Source: Bacillota bacterium (lineage in GTDB: Bacteria > Bacillota > Clostridia > Peptostreptococcales > Anaerovoracaceae). Taken from it: a DNA stretch of 41,268 bases. Location of the stretch: contig JARBUO010000010.1 of the NCBI GenBank assembly GCA_029239605.1, positions 1-41,268 on the forward strand. The letters are read 5' to 3'. The translations under genes and the position numbers were made by a program. The notes under the pieces are model-generated. The model saw nothing but the letters and a program-made list of their open reading frames with translations, had not been told where the DNA came from and did not search any database. Shown piece after piece: positions 1 through 8,819 of the stretch; position 1 is the stretch's first letter, and each line of letters starts with the position of its first letter.

Positions 1-17
1 AAGGAGGGCCTGAACGA

Positions 18-734
18 ATGACACAAATCAGCGTCCAGGACGTGACGATCAGCTATGAAAAACGGCCGGTGATTCGGGGCCTCAGTTTTGATATAGAGGC
101 TGGGGACTATCTCTGCATCGTAGGAGAAAACGGATCCGGGAAAACTACATTGATGAAAGGTCTTCTCGGGCTTCTGCCCCTTAAAAGCGGTTCTATCCGC
201 TATGGTGACGGCGTAAAAGCAAGTCAGATCGGCTATCTGCCCCAGCAAACGATGATTCAGAAGGATTTTCCCGCTTCGGTGCAGGAGGTAGTGCTGTCGG
301 GCTGTTTAAATCGTGCCGGTTGGAAGCCGTTCTTTACCGGAAGTGAGAAGCAGAGGGCGGCGGAAAAAATGGAGGAACTGGGAATCAGTCATCTGAAAAA
401 CCGCTCTTATAAAATGCTCTCAGGAGGGCAGCAGCAACGGGTATTGCTTGCCCGGGCGCTCTGTGCGGCAGAGAAAATTATTCTGCTGGACGAGCCTTTT
501 TCCGGCTTAGATCCCATTGTCACTGCAGAATTTTATAAGATTATGAGTCATTTGAACGGACAGGGGATAACGGTACTGATGATAACCCATGATGTAAAAG
601 CTGCAGCAGAACATGCGGGAAAGATTCTGCACCTCGGATCTTCGGCTAATTTTTTCGGAACGACTGAAGCATATCGCAAAAGTGAAATCGGCGGACGCTT
701 CTTGTTTGAGGGAGGAGGCGGCCAACTTGTTTGA
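18..734 (+). CDS. znuC: Zinc/manganese-type ABC transporter ATP-binding protein (ZnuC-like)
   Basis: This is the cytoplasmic ATPase that powers a cluster-9 metal importer (the ZnuABC/AdcABC/MntABC type). The 238-residue length is normal for the family. Visible motifs are Walker A GENGSGKTT near residue 37, a Q-loop, the signature LSGGQQQR, Walker B IILLDEPFSGLD and the switch histidine in ITHD. The ATG at 18 follows an AAGGAGG at 1-7, which decides the start. The stop overlaps the start of the permease gene, so the two are translationally coupled. The solute-binding lipoprotein gene is probably just upstream of the window. Zinc is favoured from the sequence of the partner permease, but manganese or iron cannot be excluded. 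Confidence 0.9.
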   Translation: MTQISVQDVTISYEKRPVIRGLSFDIEAGDYLCIVGENGSGKTTLMKGLLGLLPLKSGSIRYGDGVKASQIGYLPQQTMIQKDFPASVQEVVLSGCLNRAGWKPFFTGSEKQRAAEKMEELGISHLKNRSYKMLSGGQQQRVLLARALCAAEKIILLDEPFSGLDPIVTAEFYKIMSHLNGQGITVLMITHDVKAAAEHAGKILHLGSSANFFGTTEAYRKSEIGGRFLFEGGGGQLV

Positions 735-1554
735 TTTGCTTAGGGAGTTGCTTTCCTATTCGTTTCTTCAGCGGGCGTTTCTTGTAGGAATCATTGTGGC
801 GCTATGCTCAGCTCTGCTGGGCGTCAGTCTGGTCTTGAAGCGATACTCGATGATTGGTGACGGACTTTCTCATGTGGGATTCGGCGCACTCTCCATTGCC
901 ATGGCCATGAACCTTGCACCGCTGAAGGTCTCCGTTCCAGTGGTGGTGCTCTCTGCCTTTCTTCTGCTGAGGATTAGTGAAAACAGCAAAATCAGAGGGG
1001 ATGCAGCCATCGCTATCATCTCAAGCAGTTCCATCGCTATCGGTGTCCTTGTGACTTCACTGACTACGGGAATGAACACGGACGTTTACAATTTCCTGTT
1101 CGGAAGCATTCTGGCCATGAGCAGGGAAGACGTGATCCTCAGTGTGGCTTTGTCTGCAGTAGTGCTGCTGCTGTTCCTATTCTTTTATCACAGGATCTTT
1201 GCTGTAACGTTTGATGAGAATTTTGCAAGAGCAACAGGTACCAATGCGGGGCTGTATAATATGCTCATCGCACTTTTGACTGCTGTAACCATCGTGGTGG
1301 GTATGCGGATTATGGGATCCCTGCTGATCTCCAGCCTGATTATATTTCCGGCATTGTCTGCCATGAGAATTTTCCGCAGCTTTCGGGGTGTCGTTTTAAT
1401 GTCTGCATTGATTTCCGTAATCTGTTTTATCTGCGGTATGGTGATCTCTTACGGATTTGACACGCCAGCCGGTGCCAGTATTGTGGCGGTGAATCTTACA
1501 GGCTTTTTCATTTGCGGTCTGATTGGGATGATTCCCAGAGGAGAGGAAGAATAA
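727..1554 (+). CDS. znuB: Zinc-type ABC transporter permease (ZnuB-like)
   Basis: This is the membrane permease of the metal importer, working with the ATPase encoded immediately upstream. The product of about 275 residues is hydrophobic throughout, with roughly 8 membrane segments. It carries family-typical stretches such as YSMIGDGLSHVGFGA near the N-terminus and LLISSLIIFPALSAMRIF near the C-terminus; the latter resembles ZnuB and AdcB. I chose the TTG at 727 because GGAGGAGG at 711-718 sits 8 bases before it and it overlaps the ATPase stop (732-734). The frame is open further upstream from an ATG at 613, but that would bury a non-hydrophobic extension inside the ATPase gene. Confidence 0.88.
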   Translation: MFDLLRELLSYSFLQRAFLVGIIVALCSALLGVSLVLKRYSMIGDGLSHVGFGALSIAMAMNLAPLKVSVPVVVLSAFLLLRISENSKIRGDAAIAIISSSSIAIGVLVTSLTTGMNTDVYNFLFGSILAMSREDVILSVALSAVVLLLFLFFYHRIFAVTFDENFARATGTNAGLYNMLIALLTAVTIVVGMRIMGSLLISSLIIFPALSAMRIFRSFRGVVLMSALISVICFICGMVISYGFDTPAGASIVAVNLTGFFICGLIGMIPRGEEE

Positions 1555-1626
1555 AAGGATTCGCCCAGAGGTACTTTGTTATACCATTTTACATTTGATT
1601 ATTAATCATGAGCGCATACAATGAAG

Positions 1627-1670
1627 TGCACCCCTAAATGTTGATTTTTCATCTGACATTTGGGGGTGCA
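1627..1670. terminator. Bidirectional hairpin between znuB and sleC
   Basis: Two 15-base arms (1627-1641 and 1656-1670), TGCACCCCTAAATGT and ACATTTGGGGGTGCA, pair fully apart from one G:U/A:C position around a 14-base loop. The hairpin lies between two convergent genes, as expected for a shared terminator. The trailing T-run is poor on the plus strand. Confidence 0.65.
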
Positions 1671-1738
1671 TTTCAAATTGGGATGCTCTTTCAATTTCTG
1701 TATTCTCTTTTAATAAATTTTATTCTTTTTTCAGTTTG

Positions 1739-2995
1739 TCACAGTTCCGCCATTCTTGTTACGGCAACATAGATGGCTGAGATTCTATACCAGGTTGCAA
1801 AGTCCACAATTCCAGTGATCGGCATATTAAAAATGCGCTGGAACGTTTCCACGGCAACTCTTGTCTGTTCACCAAATTCACCGTCAACCCTGACTTTGCT
1901 GATTGCCGGGTAGTTGTTTGAAATTGCATTTAACTGTTCCTGAATGGTTCTGACCGCCGGCCCTGTAGACCCCAGCTGCAAAGCTGCACCAGGAAAGGAG
2001 ACGGGCACGCCGGAAACCCGATCTGCGGCCATAAGAAAAATATCCTGACCGTAAAAGTTTCTGAGGATGGAAATTGCGTCATAACCCTGATCTCCCAGAT
2101 ATTTGGAACCCCATTGGGTGAGCCAGCCCGGACATTGAACCCGCGTGCCGTCGCAATACTGGGTCAGAAGCGGCTGACGAATGCCGGGGCGGGTGATATA
2201 AGTGGTGAAAAGGTCATCTACAATATTAGAAATATTATCGTAGATATTTCTCCCATAGTTAAACGCCTGGTCAAAAGCGGTAGAGTTTGTAATGGTAAAG
2301 TCAAATCCTCTGCCCCGGTACCATTCTGTAAAAATTCGATTCATGGTAAAGGACAGGATGGCCAGAACGTTGGCTTTGATTGTCTCTTCCGGCCAGGTGG
2401 AGTAAATCTCACAGCTTGCAACATTCTTGATGTAATCCTGGAATGTGACCCAGACATTTCTGGCGGAGGAATCCGTGGGTACACCCAGATGAACGACCAC
2501 AAACTCCGGTACCACCGGCTGAGGAAGCACCACGAACCCGGAGGAATCCGGAAGGGGTTTCACTTCGCTTTCCGGTATTTTCGGCGGGAAGACACCGTAA
2601 AGGGTATGCGGCTGGATTGGAACTTCTTCAGGTCCTGCGGGAGGCGCGGAAGCAGGTTCCAGATTGACATTCTGAATAGCCAATGTATCGGGCAGAATTT
2701 GCGTCCCCTCAACCCTTACGGGTTTATAACCCTCCATGGTCACGTAGATATCGTATTCCGAGTATGGCATTGGCGATCCAGGCACCTGGGAGAATTCAAG
2801 AGGAGGAGCTGGAAGGTCTGTTACTGGCGTCTGTCCTGAAGTATTTGTCATCATCTCTTCGACGGTGTTTTCTCCGTTTCTCGGCGTAATACGGACAACG
2901 GCTGCGTCCGCAGGTCTACCGACATCAAGAACGGATACATTGACCTGAATCCTTCCTTGATCCACCTGATTTCTATAATAATATCGGTTGCTCAT
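1739..2995 (-). CDS. sleC: Spore cortex-lytic enzyme SleC (zymogen)
   Basis: SleC is the clostridial germination hydrolase that degrades spore cortex peptidoglycan after its prepro region is removed by Csp proteases. The 418-residue length matches the known SleC proteins. Order: N-terminal prepro region with a carboxypeptidase-regulatory-like fold (about 1-110), a Pro-rich linker (112-160), a SpoIID/LytB-like catalytic region (about 165-325, including QDYIKNVASCEIY at 186-198, WPEETIKANV at 201-210, TEWYRGRGFDF and YCDGTRVQC), then a C-terminal peptidoglycan-binding domain (335-408, LQLGSTGPAVRTIQEQLN and VDGEFGEQT). The expected cleavage zone is near VVLPQPVVPEF at 155-165, by analogy with other SleC proteins. 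The ATG at 2995 has AAAGGAG 7 bases upstream. No classical signal peptide is seen, as usual for SleC. It is divergent from the csp genes. Confidence 0.93.
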   Translation of the reverse strand: MSNRYYYRNQVDQGRIQVNVSVLDVGRPADAAVVRITPRNGENTVEEMMTNTSGQTPVTDLPAPPLEFSQVPGSPMPYSEYDIYVTMEGYKPVRVEGTQILPDTLAIQNVNLEPASAPPAGPEEVPIQPHTLYGVFPPKIPESEVKPLPDSSGFVVLPQPVVPEFVVVHLGVPTDSSARNVWVTFQDYIKNVASCEIYSTWPEETIKANVLAILSFTMNRIFTEWYRGRGFDFTITNSTAFDQAFNYGRNIYDNISNIVDDLFTTYITRPGIRQPLLTQYCDGTRVQCPGWLTQWGSKYLGDQGYDAISILRNFYGQDIFLMAADRVSGVPVSFPGAALQLGSTGPAVRTIQEQLNAISNNYPAISKVRVDGEFGEQTRVAVETFQRIFNMPITGIVDFATWYRISAIYVAVTRMAEL

Positions 2996-3302
2996 GAAAA
3001 CACTCCTTTACATTCTATTAAGCAACAAATTACATTGATCCGACGTTGCCTCAATGAAGATTTCAATCCTGCACGATTTTGATGCAGATTTCCACGGTAC
3101 ACTCTTCTTATTTATATTTTTTCCATCATCGTTATATGCAAAAAACCCCCGGAAAATAGAGGCTTTTCGTTCCATCTACGGGTCACATTGCGACTTGATA
3201 GTTATTTTAGGGAAACGGCCTCATATAATTACATAATGAGACTTTGTAATATGAGACTTTGCATTGAATCAGACTGATAACATAAATGGAGAGGTGGGCA
3301 GG
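2996..3302. promoter_or_regulatory. sleC/csp divergent intergenic region
   Basis: This 307-bp AT-rich gap separates divergent sleC and the first csp gene and must hold both promoters. On the plus strand CATATAAT at 3222-3229 resembles the -10 of a mother-cell sporulation sigma factor (SigE type) and also contains TATAAT, but no convincing -35 is visible. The stretch immediately after it, 3236-3265, is a 15-bp tandem repeat. I see no other gene here; the small open frames lack ribosome binding sites. Confidence 0.35.
3236..3265 (+). repeat. 15-bp tandem repeat in the csp leader
   Basis: ATGAGACTTTGTAAT is followed directly by ATGAGACTTTGCATT, so 13 of 15 positions match. The pair lies between a candidate -10 element (3222-3229) and the ribosome binding site of the first csp gene (3288-3296), at or just after the likely transcription start. 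Confidence 0.7.
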
Positions 3303-5015
3303 ATGCCGAACGGAGTTCCTATTATATTTGACGAAACCGGTCTGGGAATTGCACAGACGGGGTTGATTGAAGTAATCGTAAAATTTCATGGCGATATCCT
3401 GGAAGTAGGGCGTCAGGTCGGGGCTGATATTGAGATCTTGTCCTCAAATTATGCGATTGCCACTTTGGATGTAAACCAGCTTCCTGCGTTCTACGGTTTT
3501 CCGGAGGTTGAATATGTTGAAATCCCGAAGAATTTAACCTTTTTTCTGCAGGAGAGCCTGCGAATTTCCTGTATTACTCAGGTTCAGAGTCCTGCGAGCT
3601 TTGGACTGACAGGGAACGGTGTTATCGTGGGAATTATTGATTCCGGCATTGATTTTACACACCCGGATTTTATTAACCCTGACGGCACCAGCAGAATTCT
3701 GTTTCTATGGGACCAGACCGTGGCGGGAAACCCTCCGGCCGGGTTTCGCAACGGAACGGAGTTTACGAACGCAAGGATCAATGAGGCCCTTGGCAGTGGG
3801 TCACCCTTTACCATTGTTCCAAGCCTTGACGTTGCGGGACATGGCACAGCAGTAGCAGGGGTTGCCGCAGGAAACGGCAGAGCAAGTGGAGGGGCACAGC
3901 GGGGAACCGCTCCGGAGGCCGCTCTGATTATTGTAAAACTGGGACACAGCGAAAACGAGAATTTTACCAGAAGTACCGAGGTTATGAGGGCGATCAAGTA
4001 TGTCATCGATAAGGGTACCGAGCTGAATATGCCCGTTTCCATTAATCTTAGCTATGGCACCAATAACGGGTCTCATGACGGGACCTCTTTGTTTGAAACC
4101 TTTATCGATACCATGGCAGATCAGTGGAAGACTGTAATTTCTGTAGCCACAGGAAATGAAGGAGCAGCCGGTCACCACTTTTCCTCCCGGATTGCCCAAA
4201 GAGAAAACCTAAATGTAGATATTGCCATTGGCGGTGATACCAACACCCTCTATATGACTTTGTGGAAAAATTTTGTAGATACGTTCAGCTTCACTTTGGT
4301 GGCTCCCAGCGGAAGGGTTTCACCCGTGATTCTTCCTACGCAAATTCTGACGAGTTTCACGCTGGATAACGTGGTTGTAACTGTATTTATCCGTCAGCCT
4401 ACCCATTACAACCCGGCCCATGAGGTATACTTCCGCTTTCAAGCAGTAGAAGGGACAATTTCCCAGGGGATCTGGCGGCTTACAATAACAGGGAATCAGG
4501 TGGTGGACGGCAGATTTGATATCTGGCTTCCCACCATTGAGGATGTCTCAGAGGATATTACATTTTTGAACCCCAGCCTGGAAACCACCCTTACCCTTCC
4601 CTCCACGGCATTAAATGTTATCTCAGTAGGAGGATATAACGCGACCATAGATACCAGCGCCGATTTTTCCGGCAGGGGATATACCAGGAACAACGTCTAT
4701 GTAAAGCCCGACCTTGTGGCCCCGGCGGTGGGTATCCGAACAGCCCGGACCGGCGGAGGGTACGATGTTGTAACAGGAACCAGCTTTGCGGCCCCTTTTG
4801 TTACTGGATCTTCTGCTCTGATGATGCAGTGGGGAATCGTTATGGGAAATGACCCGTTTCTCTACGGGCAGCGGGTAAAAGCATTTCTCCAAAAGGGGGC
4901 AAGACGGACGACCACACTGGTATATCCAAATCCGATTTGGGGCTACGGAGCGCTGTGCCTCAACGGATCTATGGACTTTCTTGTAGAGTATCAGAGAGGA
5001 GGGATTACCCTATGA
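3303..5015 (+). CDS. Csp-type subtilisin-like germination protease (first of three)
   Basis: This is an S8-family serine protease of the clostridial Csp group, which cleaves pro-SleC at germination. With the start at 3303 it has 570 residues: an N-terminal prodomain-like region (1-95), then a subtilase fold with a jelly-roll-type insertion (about 300-440). The full catalytic set is present: Asp113 in IIDSGIDF, His180 in AGHGTAVAG, oxyanion Asn285 in TGNEG and Ser494 in TGTSFAAPF. ATG 3303 is preferred because GGAGAGGTG at 3288-3296 precedes it; an in-frame TTG at 3264 has no such site. The stop overlaps the next gene by ATGA. This copy is the most divergent of the three and has the most canonical GTSFAAP motif. 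Csp identity rests on the family match plus the adjacent sleC. Confidence 0.9.
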   Translation: MPNGVPIIFDETGLGIAQTGLIEVIVKFHGDILEVGRQVGADIEILSSNYAIATLDVNQLPAFYGFPEVEYVEIPKNLTFFLQESLRISCITQVQSPASFGLTGNGVIVGIIDSGIDFTHPDFINPDGTSRILFLWDQTVAGNPPAGFRNGTEFTNARINEALGSGSPFTIVPSLDVAGHGTAVAGVAAGNGRASGGAQRGTAPEAALIIVKLGHSENENFTRSTEVMRAIKYVIDKGTELNMPVSINLSYGTNNGSHDGTSLFETFIDTMADQWKTVISVATGNEGAAGHHFSSRIAQRENLNVDIAIGGDTNTLYMTLWKNFVDTFSFTLVAPSGRVSPVILPTQILTSFTLDNVVVTVFIRQPTHYNPAHEVYFRFQAVEGTISQGIWRLTITGNQVVDGRFDIWLPTIEDVSEDITFLNPSLETTLTLPSTALNVISVGGYNATIDTSADFSGRGYTRNNVYVKPDLVAPAVGIRTARTGGGYDVVTGTSFAAPFVTGSSALMMQWGIVMGNDPFLYGQRVKAFLQKGARRTTTLVYPNPIWGYGALCLNGSMDFLVEYQRGGITL

Positions 5016-6730
5016 GCACTTGGACGGTGGACCCGGAGATTACAGCCTTTCTCGACCACCCTGACACCATCGACTTCATCACCCTGCAAAGCGAGGTGCT
5101 GATGGGGGTACTGAAGGACAATCCGGATATCTTTTTTACCCGCACATTATTGGGCAGATATATCGTGGGGTATACCAACCGTCAGAATATCAGACTGATT
5201 ATCGAGAGTATGGGTGGCAGTTTTATCAGTTCGTTACCTTACGTAGTAGGACTTCTGGATATCAGAACGTTGGAAGAATCGGGTATCATACAGGTGCAGC
5301 AGAATCCGTATCTGGACCTGAAAGGGAGAGGTGTACTTGTTGGCTTCGTTGATACGGGGATCGATTATACCCAGGATACTTTTATTTATGAAGACGGAAC
5401 CAGTAAAATTCAGTATATCTTTGATCAGACGGGACGGGAAAATGCGCCAGAGGGCTTCTTTTTCGGCACAGAATACAACAACCAACAGATCAATGAGGCA
5501 CTAAAAGCGGAGAATCCCTATGATATTGTAGCGCAGCAAGACACAGTGGGACATGGAACCTTTCTTGCATCCCTTGCAGCCGGAAGAGACAACGGTCAGG
5601 GGTTTCTAGGAGCAGCCCCTGACGCAGAGCTGATTGTGGTGAAGCTGAGGCCGACGAGGCCGTACTTCCGGGAATTTTATCTCGTCCCTCCGGAGCAGGA
5701 GAATGCATATGAATCAAGCGCCGTAATGCTCGGAATCGAATATATCCTTACAAAGGCGAGAGAATTGAACCGGCCTGTGGTGATCTGCATCGGTGTCGGC
5801 ACCAATTTAGGCGGTCATGACGGGTTCAGTTTATTTGAGCAATACATCAGTGAGGTTGCGGGCCTGCGGGGCGTCTGTGTAAGTGCTGCGGCAGGAAATG
5901 AGAATCAGGAGGGGCACCACATGGAGAATACCCTCACCGCGACCGGAGAGCAGCAAAACATTGATATTCGTGTAGGTGATAATGCCGGTAATATTTATAT
6001 TTCCATCTGGAGTTCTGTGTCAGACCGCATCTCTGTAGCGGTGCGGTCGCCGACAGGCGAGCTCGTGGGACCTCTCCCCGCAAGGTCCGGTGCAGTTTTG
6101 GACTCCAGGCTGGTATTGGAGCAGGCAGGCGTCTCCATCTCTTATTATTTTCCTGTGGAGGGCAGCGGGAGCCAGCTCTCTATCGTGCGGATCTTCAATG
6201 CCACGCCGGGAATCTGGACCATCATCGTAAGAGGGGACATTGTTTTAAACGGAAACTATCATGCCTGGCTGCCGATTACGGGGTTCGTATCTCCTACGGT
6301 AGAGTTCTTGACTCCGTCTCCTTATACCACTGTGGTTGTTCCGGCTACCGCTTTTGGTATTATCACCTGCGGTGCCTATAACAGCGCCTCAGACAGTCTG
6401 TTCATCCATTCCTCCTGGGGGCCCTCACGGCTTCCGCTGCTTACAATGGATTTGGTTGCTCCGGGCGTCAATGTAGGAGGCATCTATCCTACTGGGCCGG
6501 GGACCATGAGCGGAACCAGTGTGGCAAATGCAACGACAGCCGGTGCCTGTGCCCTGTTGCTGCAATGGGGGATTGTGGACGGAAACGATATCGCCATGAG
6601 CACCTTCCAGGCCAGAGCGTATCTGATTCGCGGTTGTATAAGAAATGAAAATATTACATATCCAAACCCGCAATGGGGGTATGGGAGGCTGAATCTGTTG
6701 CAGACCTTCTATCTGATGCGGCAGGTGTAA
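5012..6730 (+). CDS. Csp-type subtilisin-like germination protease (second of three)
   Basis: This is a second S8-family Csp protease of 572 residues. The catalytic residues are intact: Asp114 in GFVDTGIDY, His181 in VGHGTFLAS, the oxyanion Asn in AAGNENQ and Ser503 in MSGTSVANA. It has a prodomain-like N-terminal region containing GRYIVGYTNRQN and IQVQQNPYLDLKGRG. The ATG at 5012 overlaps the previous stop (ATGA 5012-5015) and follows AGAGAGGAGGG at 4993-5003, so it is translationally coupled to the first csp; a longer open frame from 4937 is an artefact inside that gene. Side by side, its sequence is far closer to the third copy than to the first, which points to a tandem duplication of these two. 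Confidence 0.9.
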   Translation: MSTWTVDPEITAFLDHPDTIDFITLQSEVLMGVLKDNPDIFFTRTLLGRYIVGYTNRQNIRLIIESMGGSFISSLPYVVGLLDIRTLEESGIIQVQQNPYLDLKGRGVLVGFVDTGIDYTQDTFIYEDGTSKIQYIFDQTGRENAPEGFFFGTEYNNQQINEALKAENPYDIVAQQDTVGHGTFLASLAAGRDNGQGFLGAAPDAELIVVKLRPTRPYFREFYLVPPEQENAYESSAVMLGIEYILTKARELNRPVVICIGVGTNLGGHDGFSLFEQYISEVAGLRGVCVSAAAGNENQEGHHMENTLTATGEQQNIDIRVGDNAGNIYISIWSSVSDRISVAVRSPTGELVGPLPARSGAVLDSRLVLEQAGVSISYYFPVEGSGSQLSIVRIFNATPGIWTIIVRGDIVLNGNYHAWLPITGFVSPTVEFLTPSPYTTVVVPATAFGIITCGAYNSASDSLFIHSSWGPSRLPLLTMDLVAPGVNVGGIYPTGPGTMSGTSVANATTAGACALLLQWGIVDGNDIAMSTFQARAYLIRGCIRNENITYPNPQWGYGRLNLLQTFYLMRQV

Positions 6731-6823
6731 CATGAAGATTTGATTCCCGTTTGACTTTTCAATAAATCAGCCGCGGGAGAGAGCTGAATCAACAAGGTTG
6801 ATTGGAATTAAGGGGTAGCTTCA

Positions 6824-8554
6824 ATGAATGTTAATGCATTACAAAATGGGAATACGGCGACGAACAACGACATTATGTATGACCCGAATACCATGGACTT
6901 TCTGGTAAGACGAACGGAATATATCACGGATTTCCTCGCAACAAATCCAAATATTGTACTGACGCAGACCCTCATGGGGAGATATATTATCGCCTATACC
7001 GGTCGGCAAAATAATGAAATGCTCATGGATTTTCTGGGATCCAGCTATGCAAATGCCACATCGCTCGTTTGCGGACTTCTGGATCAGGAAAGTCTTGAGG
7101 CAGCAGGAATCTATCAGGTGCAGCAACAGCCCTACCTGAATCTGAAAGGGAGAGGGGTACTGGTGGGATTTGTAGACACGGGAATTGACTATACAAAGGA
7201 GACCTTTATCAACGAATTCGGATTCAGCAAAATTCAGTATCTCTACGACCAGACCATACCCGGAACTCCTCCAGAGGGTTTTCTAATGGGGACGGAATAT
7301 AACAACATACAGCTCAACGCGGCGTTACGATCTGAAGATCCCTACGCAATTGTCCCGTCAAGGGATACCGTGGGTCACGGAACGTTTCTTGCATCCATTG
7401 CTGCGGGCCGTCAGACACAGGATGGCTTTGTGGGAGCAGCACCGGAGGCGGAACTGATCGTGGTAAAGCTGAGAAAAGCACGACCTTTTTATCTGGAACG
7501 CTTCCTCGTCCCTCCTGAGCAGGAGAATGCCTATGAATACAGCGATATCATGATCGGCATCGAATATATCATGACCAAGGCGCAGCAGCTGGGAAGGCCT
7601 GTGGCAATCTGTATTGCATTGGGTACGAATCTGGGCAGCCATGATGGATTCAGCATCTTTGAGGAGTATCTCAGCGACGTCTCCAGTTTGCGGGGCGTAT
7701 GTGTCTGCACGGCAGCCGGCAACGAAAGCCAGGCCCGCCATCATACCCAGGGGGTGCTGACAAGTCAGGATGAGGAACAAAACATCGACATCAGGGTAGG
7801 CGAAAATGCGGGGGACTTTATGATTTCTCTATGGAACAATGCCTCAGACCGCATGTCAGTTTCGGTGAGATCGCCGACTGGAGAGGTGGTCGGCAGGGTA
7901 CCGGCGAAAGCCGGCACCCAGTTTTCCGCCAGGTTGGTCATGGAACGGGCAAGGGTAATGATCGAGTATTATTTTCCTTTGGAAGGCAGCGGAAGCCAGC
8001 TCACCGTAATCAGCATCATCAATGCTACACCGGGAATCTGGACCATCGTTGTACACGGGGACATCGTCCTTGACGGAAGCTACAATGCCTGGCTTCCTCT
8101 GACGGGTTTTGTTTCACCTACAGTAGGATTTCTCTCCCCGTCTCCTTATATGACGGTAGTTGTCCCGTCAACAGCAATCGGGGTTATCTGCTGCGGAGCG
8201 TATAATCCCAGAACAGACAGCCTGTATCTGAATACCTCATGGGGTCCCACAAGATCCATGATTTTGAGACCTGATTTTGTTGCGCCCGGTGTAAACGTGG
8301 GAGGCGTCTATCCTACCGGCCCGGGAACAATGACCGGCAGCAGCGTTGCCTGTGCCCTTGCAACAGGGGCAAGCGCCCTGCTGCTTCAATGGGGGATCGT
8401 CAGAGGGAATGAGGTCTCCATGAGCACATACCACATCAGAGCATACCTCATCAGAGGCTGTTCAAGAAGCGAGACCATTACCTATCCAAACCAGCAATGG
8501 GGCTATGGAACCTTGAACCTGATGCAGACCTTCAGTCTAATGAGGGAGTTGTAG
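6824..8554 (+). CDS. Csp-type subtilisin-like germination protease (third of three)
   Basis: The third S8 protease has 576 residues and is closely similar along its whole length to the second. The triad is intact: Asp118 in GFVDTGIDY, His185 in VGHGTFLAS and Ser507 in MTGSSVACA. The usual Thr before the serine is a Ser here, a tolerated change; the oxyanion Asn is in AAGNESQ. In C. difficile the CspA and CspC homologues have lost triad residues and act as non-catalytic sensors; none of the three proteins here shows that loss. ATG 6824 follows AAGGGG at about 6810-6815. The 93-bp gap from the second csp has no clear terminator, so co-transcription is likely. A strong terminator follows. Confidence 0.9.
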   Translation: MNVNALQNGNTATNNDIMYDPNTMDFLVRRTEYITDFLATNPNIVLTQTLMGRYIIAYTGRQNNEMLMDFLGSSYANATSLVCGLLDQESLEAAGIYQVQQQPYLNLKGRGVLVGFVDTGIDYTKETFINEFGFSKIQYLYDQTIPGTPPEGFLMGTEYNNIQLNAALRSEDPYAIVPSRDTVGHGTFLASIAAGRQTQDGFVGAAPEAELIVVKLRKARPFYLERFLVPPEQENAYEYSDIMIGIEYIMTKAQQLGRPVAICIALGTNLGSHDGFSIFEEYLSDVSSLRGVCVCTAAGNESQARHHTQGVLTSQDEEQNIDIRVGENAGDFMISLWNNASDRMSVSVRSPTGEVVGRVPAKAGTQFSARLVMERARVMIEYYFPLEGSGSQLTVISIINATPGIWTIVVHGDIVLDGSYNAWLPLTGFVSPTVGFLSPSPYMTVVVPSTAIGVICCGAYNPRTDSLYLNTSWGPTRSMILRPDFVAPGVNVGGVYPTGPGTMTGSSVACALATGASALLLQWGIVRGNEVSMSTYHIRAYLIRGCSRSETITYPNQQWGYGTLNLMQTFSLMREL

Positions 8555-8596
8555 AAAAACAAAAAAATAATAGAACTTAATAATCTGAAACAGATC

Positions 8597-8641
8597 GGGT
8601 AAGGGCATGATGGCATACATCATGTCTATTACCCTTTTTTT
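8597..8641 (+). terminator. Intrinsic terminator of the csp operon
   Basis: GGGTAAGGGCATGATG pairs with CATCATGTCTATTACCC around a short loop, and a run of seven T follows at 8635-8641. It starts about 40 bases after the third csp stop codon. Confidence 0.88.
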
Positions 8642-8819
8642 GAACCTGCATAAGGGATCACTTCCATATTCTTTCGTGATATGGTCACAGAAACGAAATT
8701 CCTCTTTTGATACAATAGAGATACTTAAGAAACGAACTGACTGATTACAGATGCATACCGAGGCGGAAAAGTCAGTGTTTCCTTAAATCGATAGAACTGG
8801 AGTATGAAAAGAAAAGAGG

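Noticed and set aside
2114-2839. A 241-codon open frame on the plus strand opposite sleC
   Set aside because: It lies wholly antisense to a well-supported SleC gene, has no ribosome site and its protein shows no family pattern.
4937-5011. Longer start for the second csp gene at 4937
   Set aside because: This lies inside the first csp gene; the ATG at 5012 has a strong ribosome site and an ATGA overlap.
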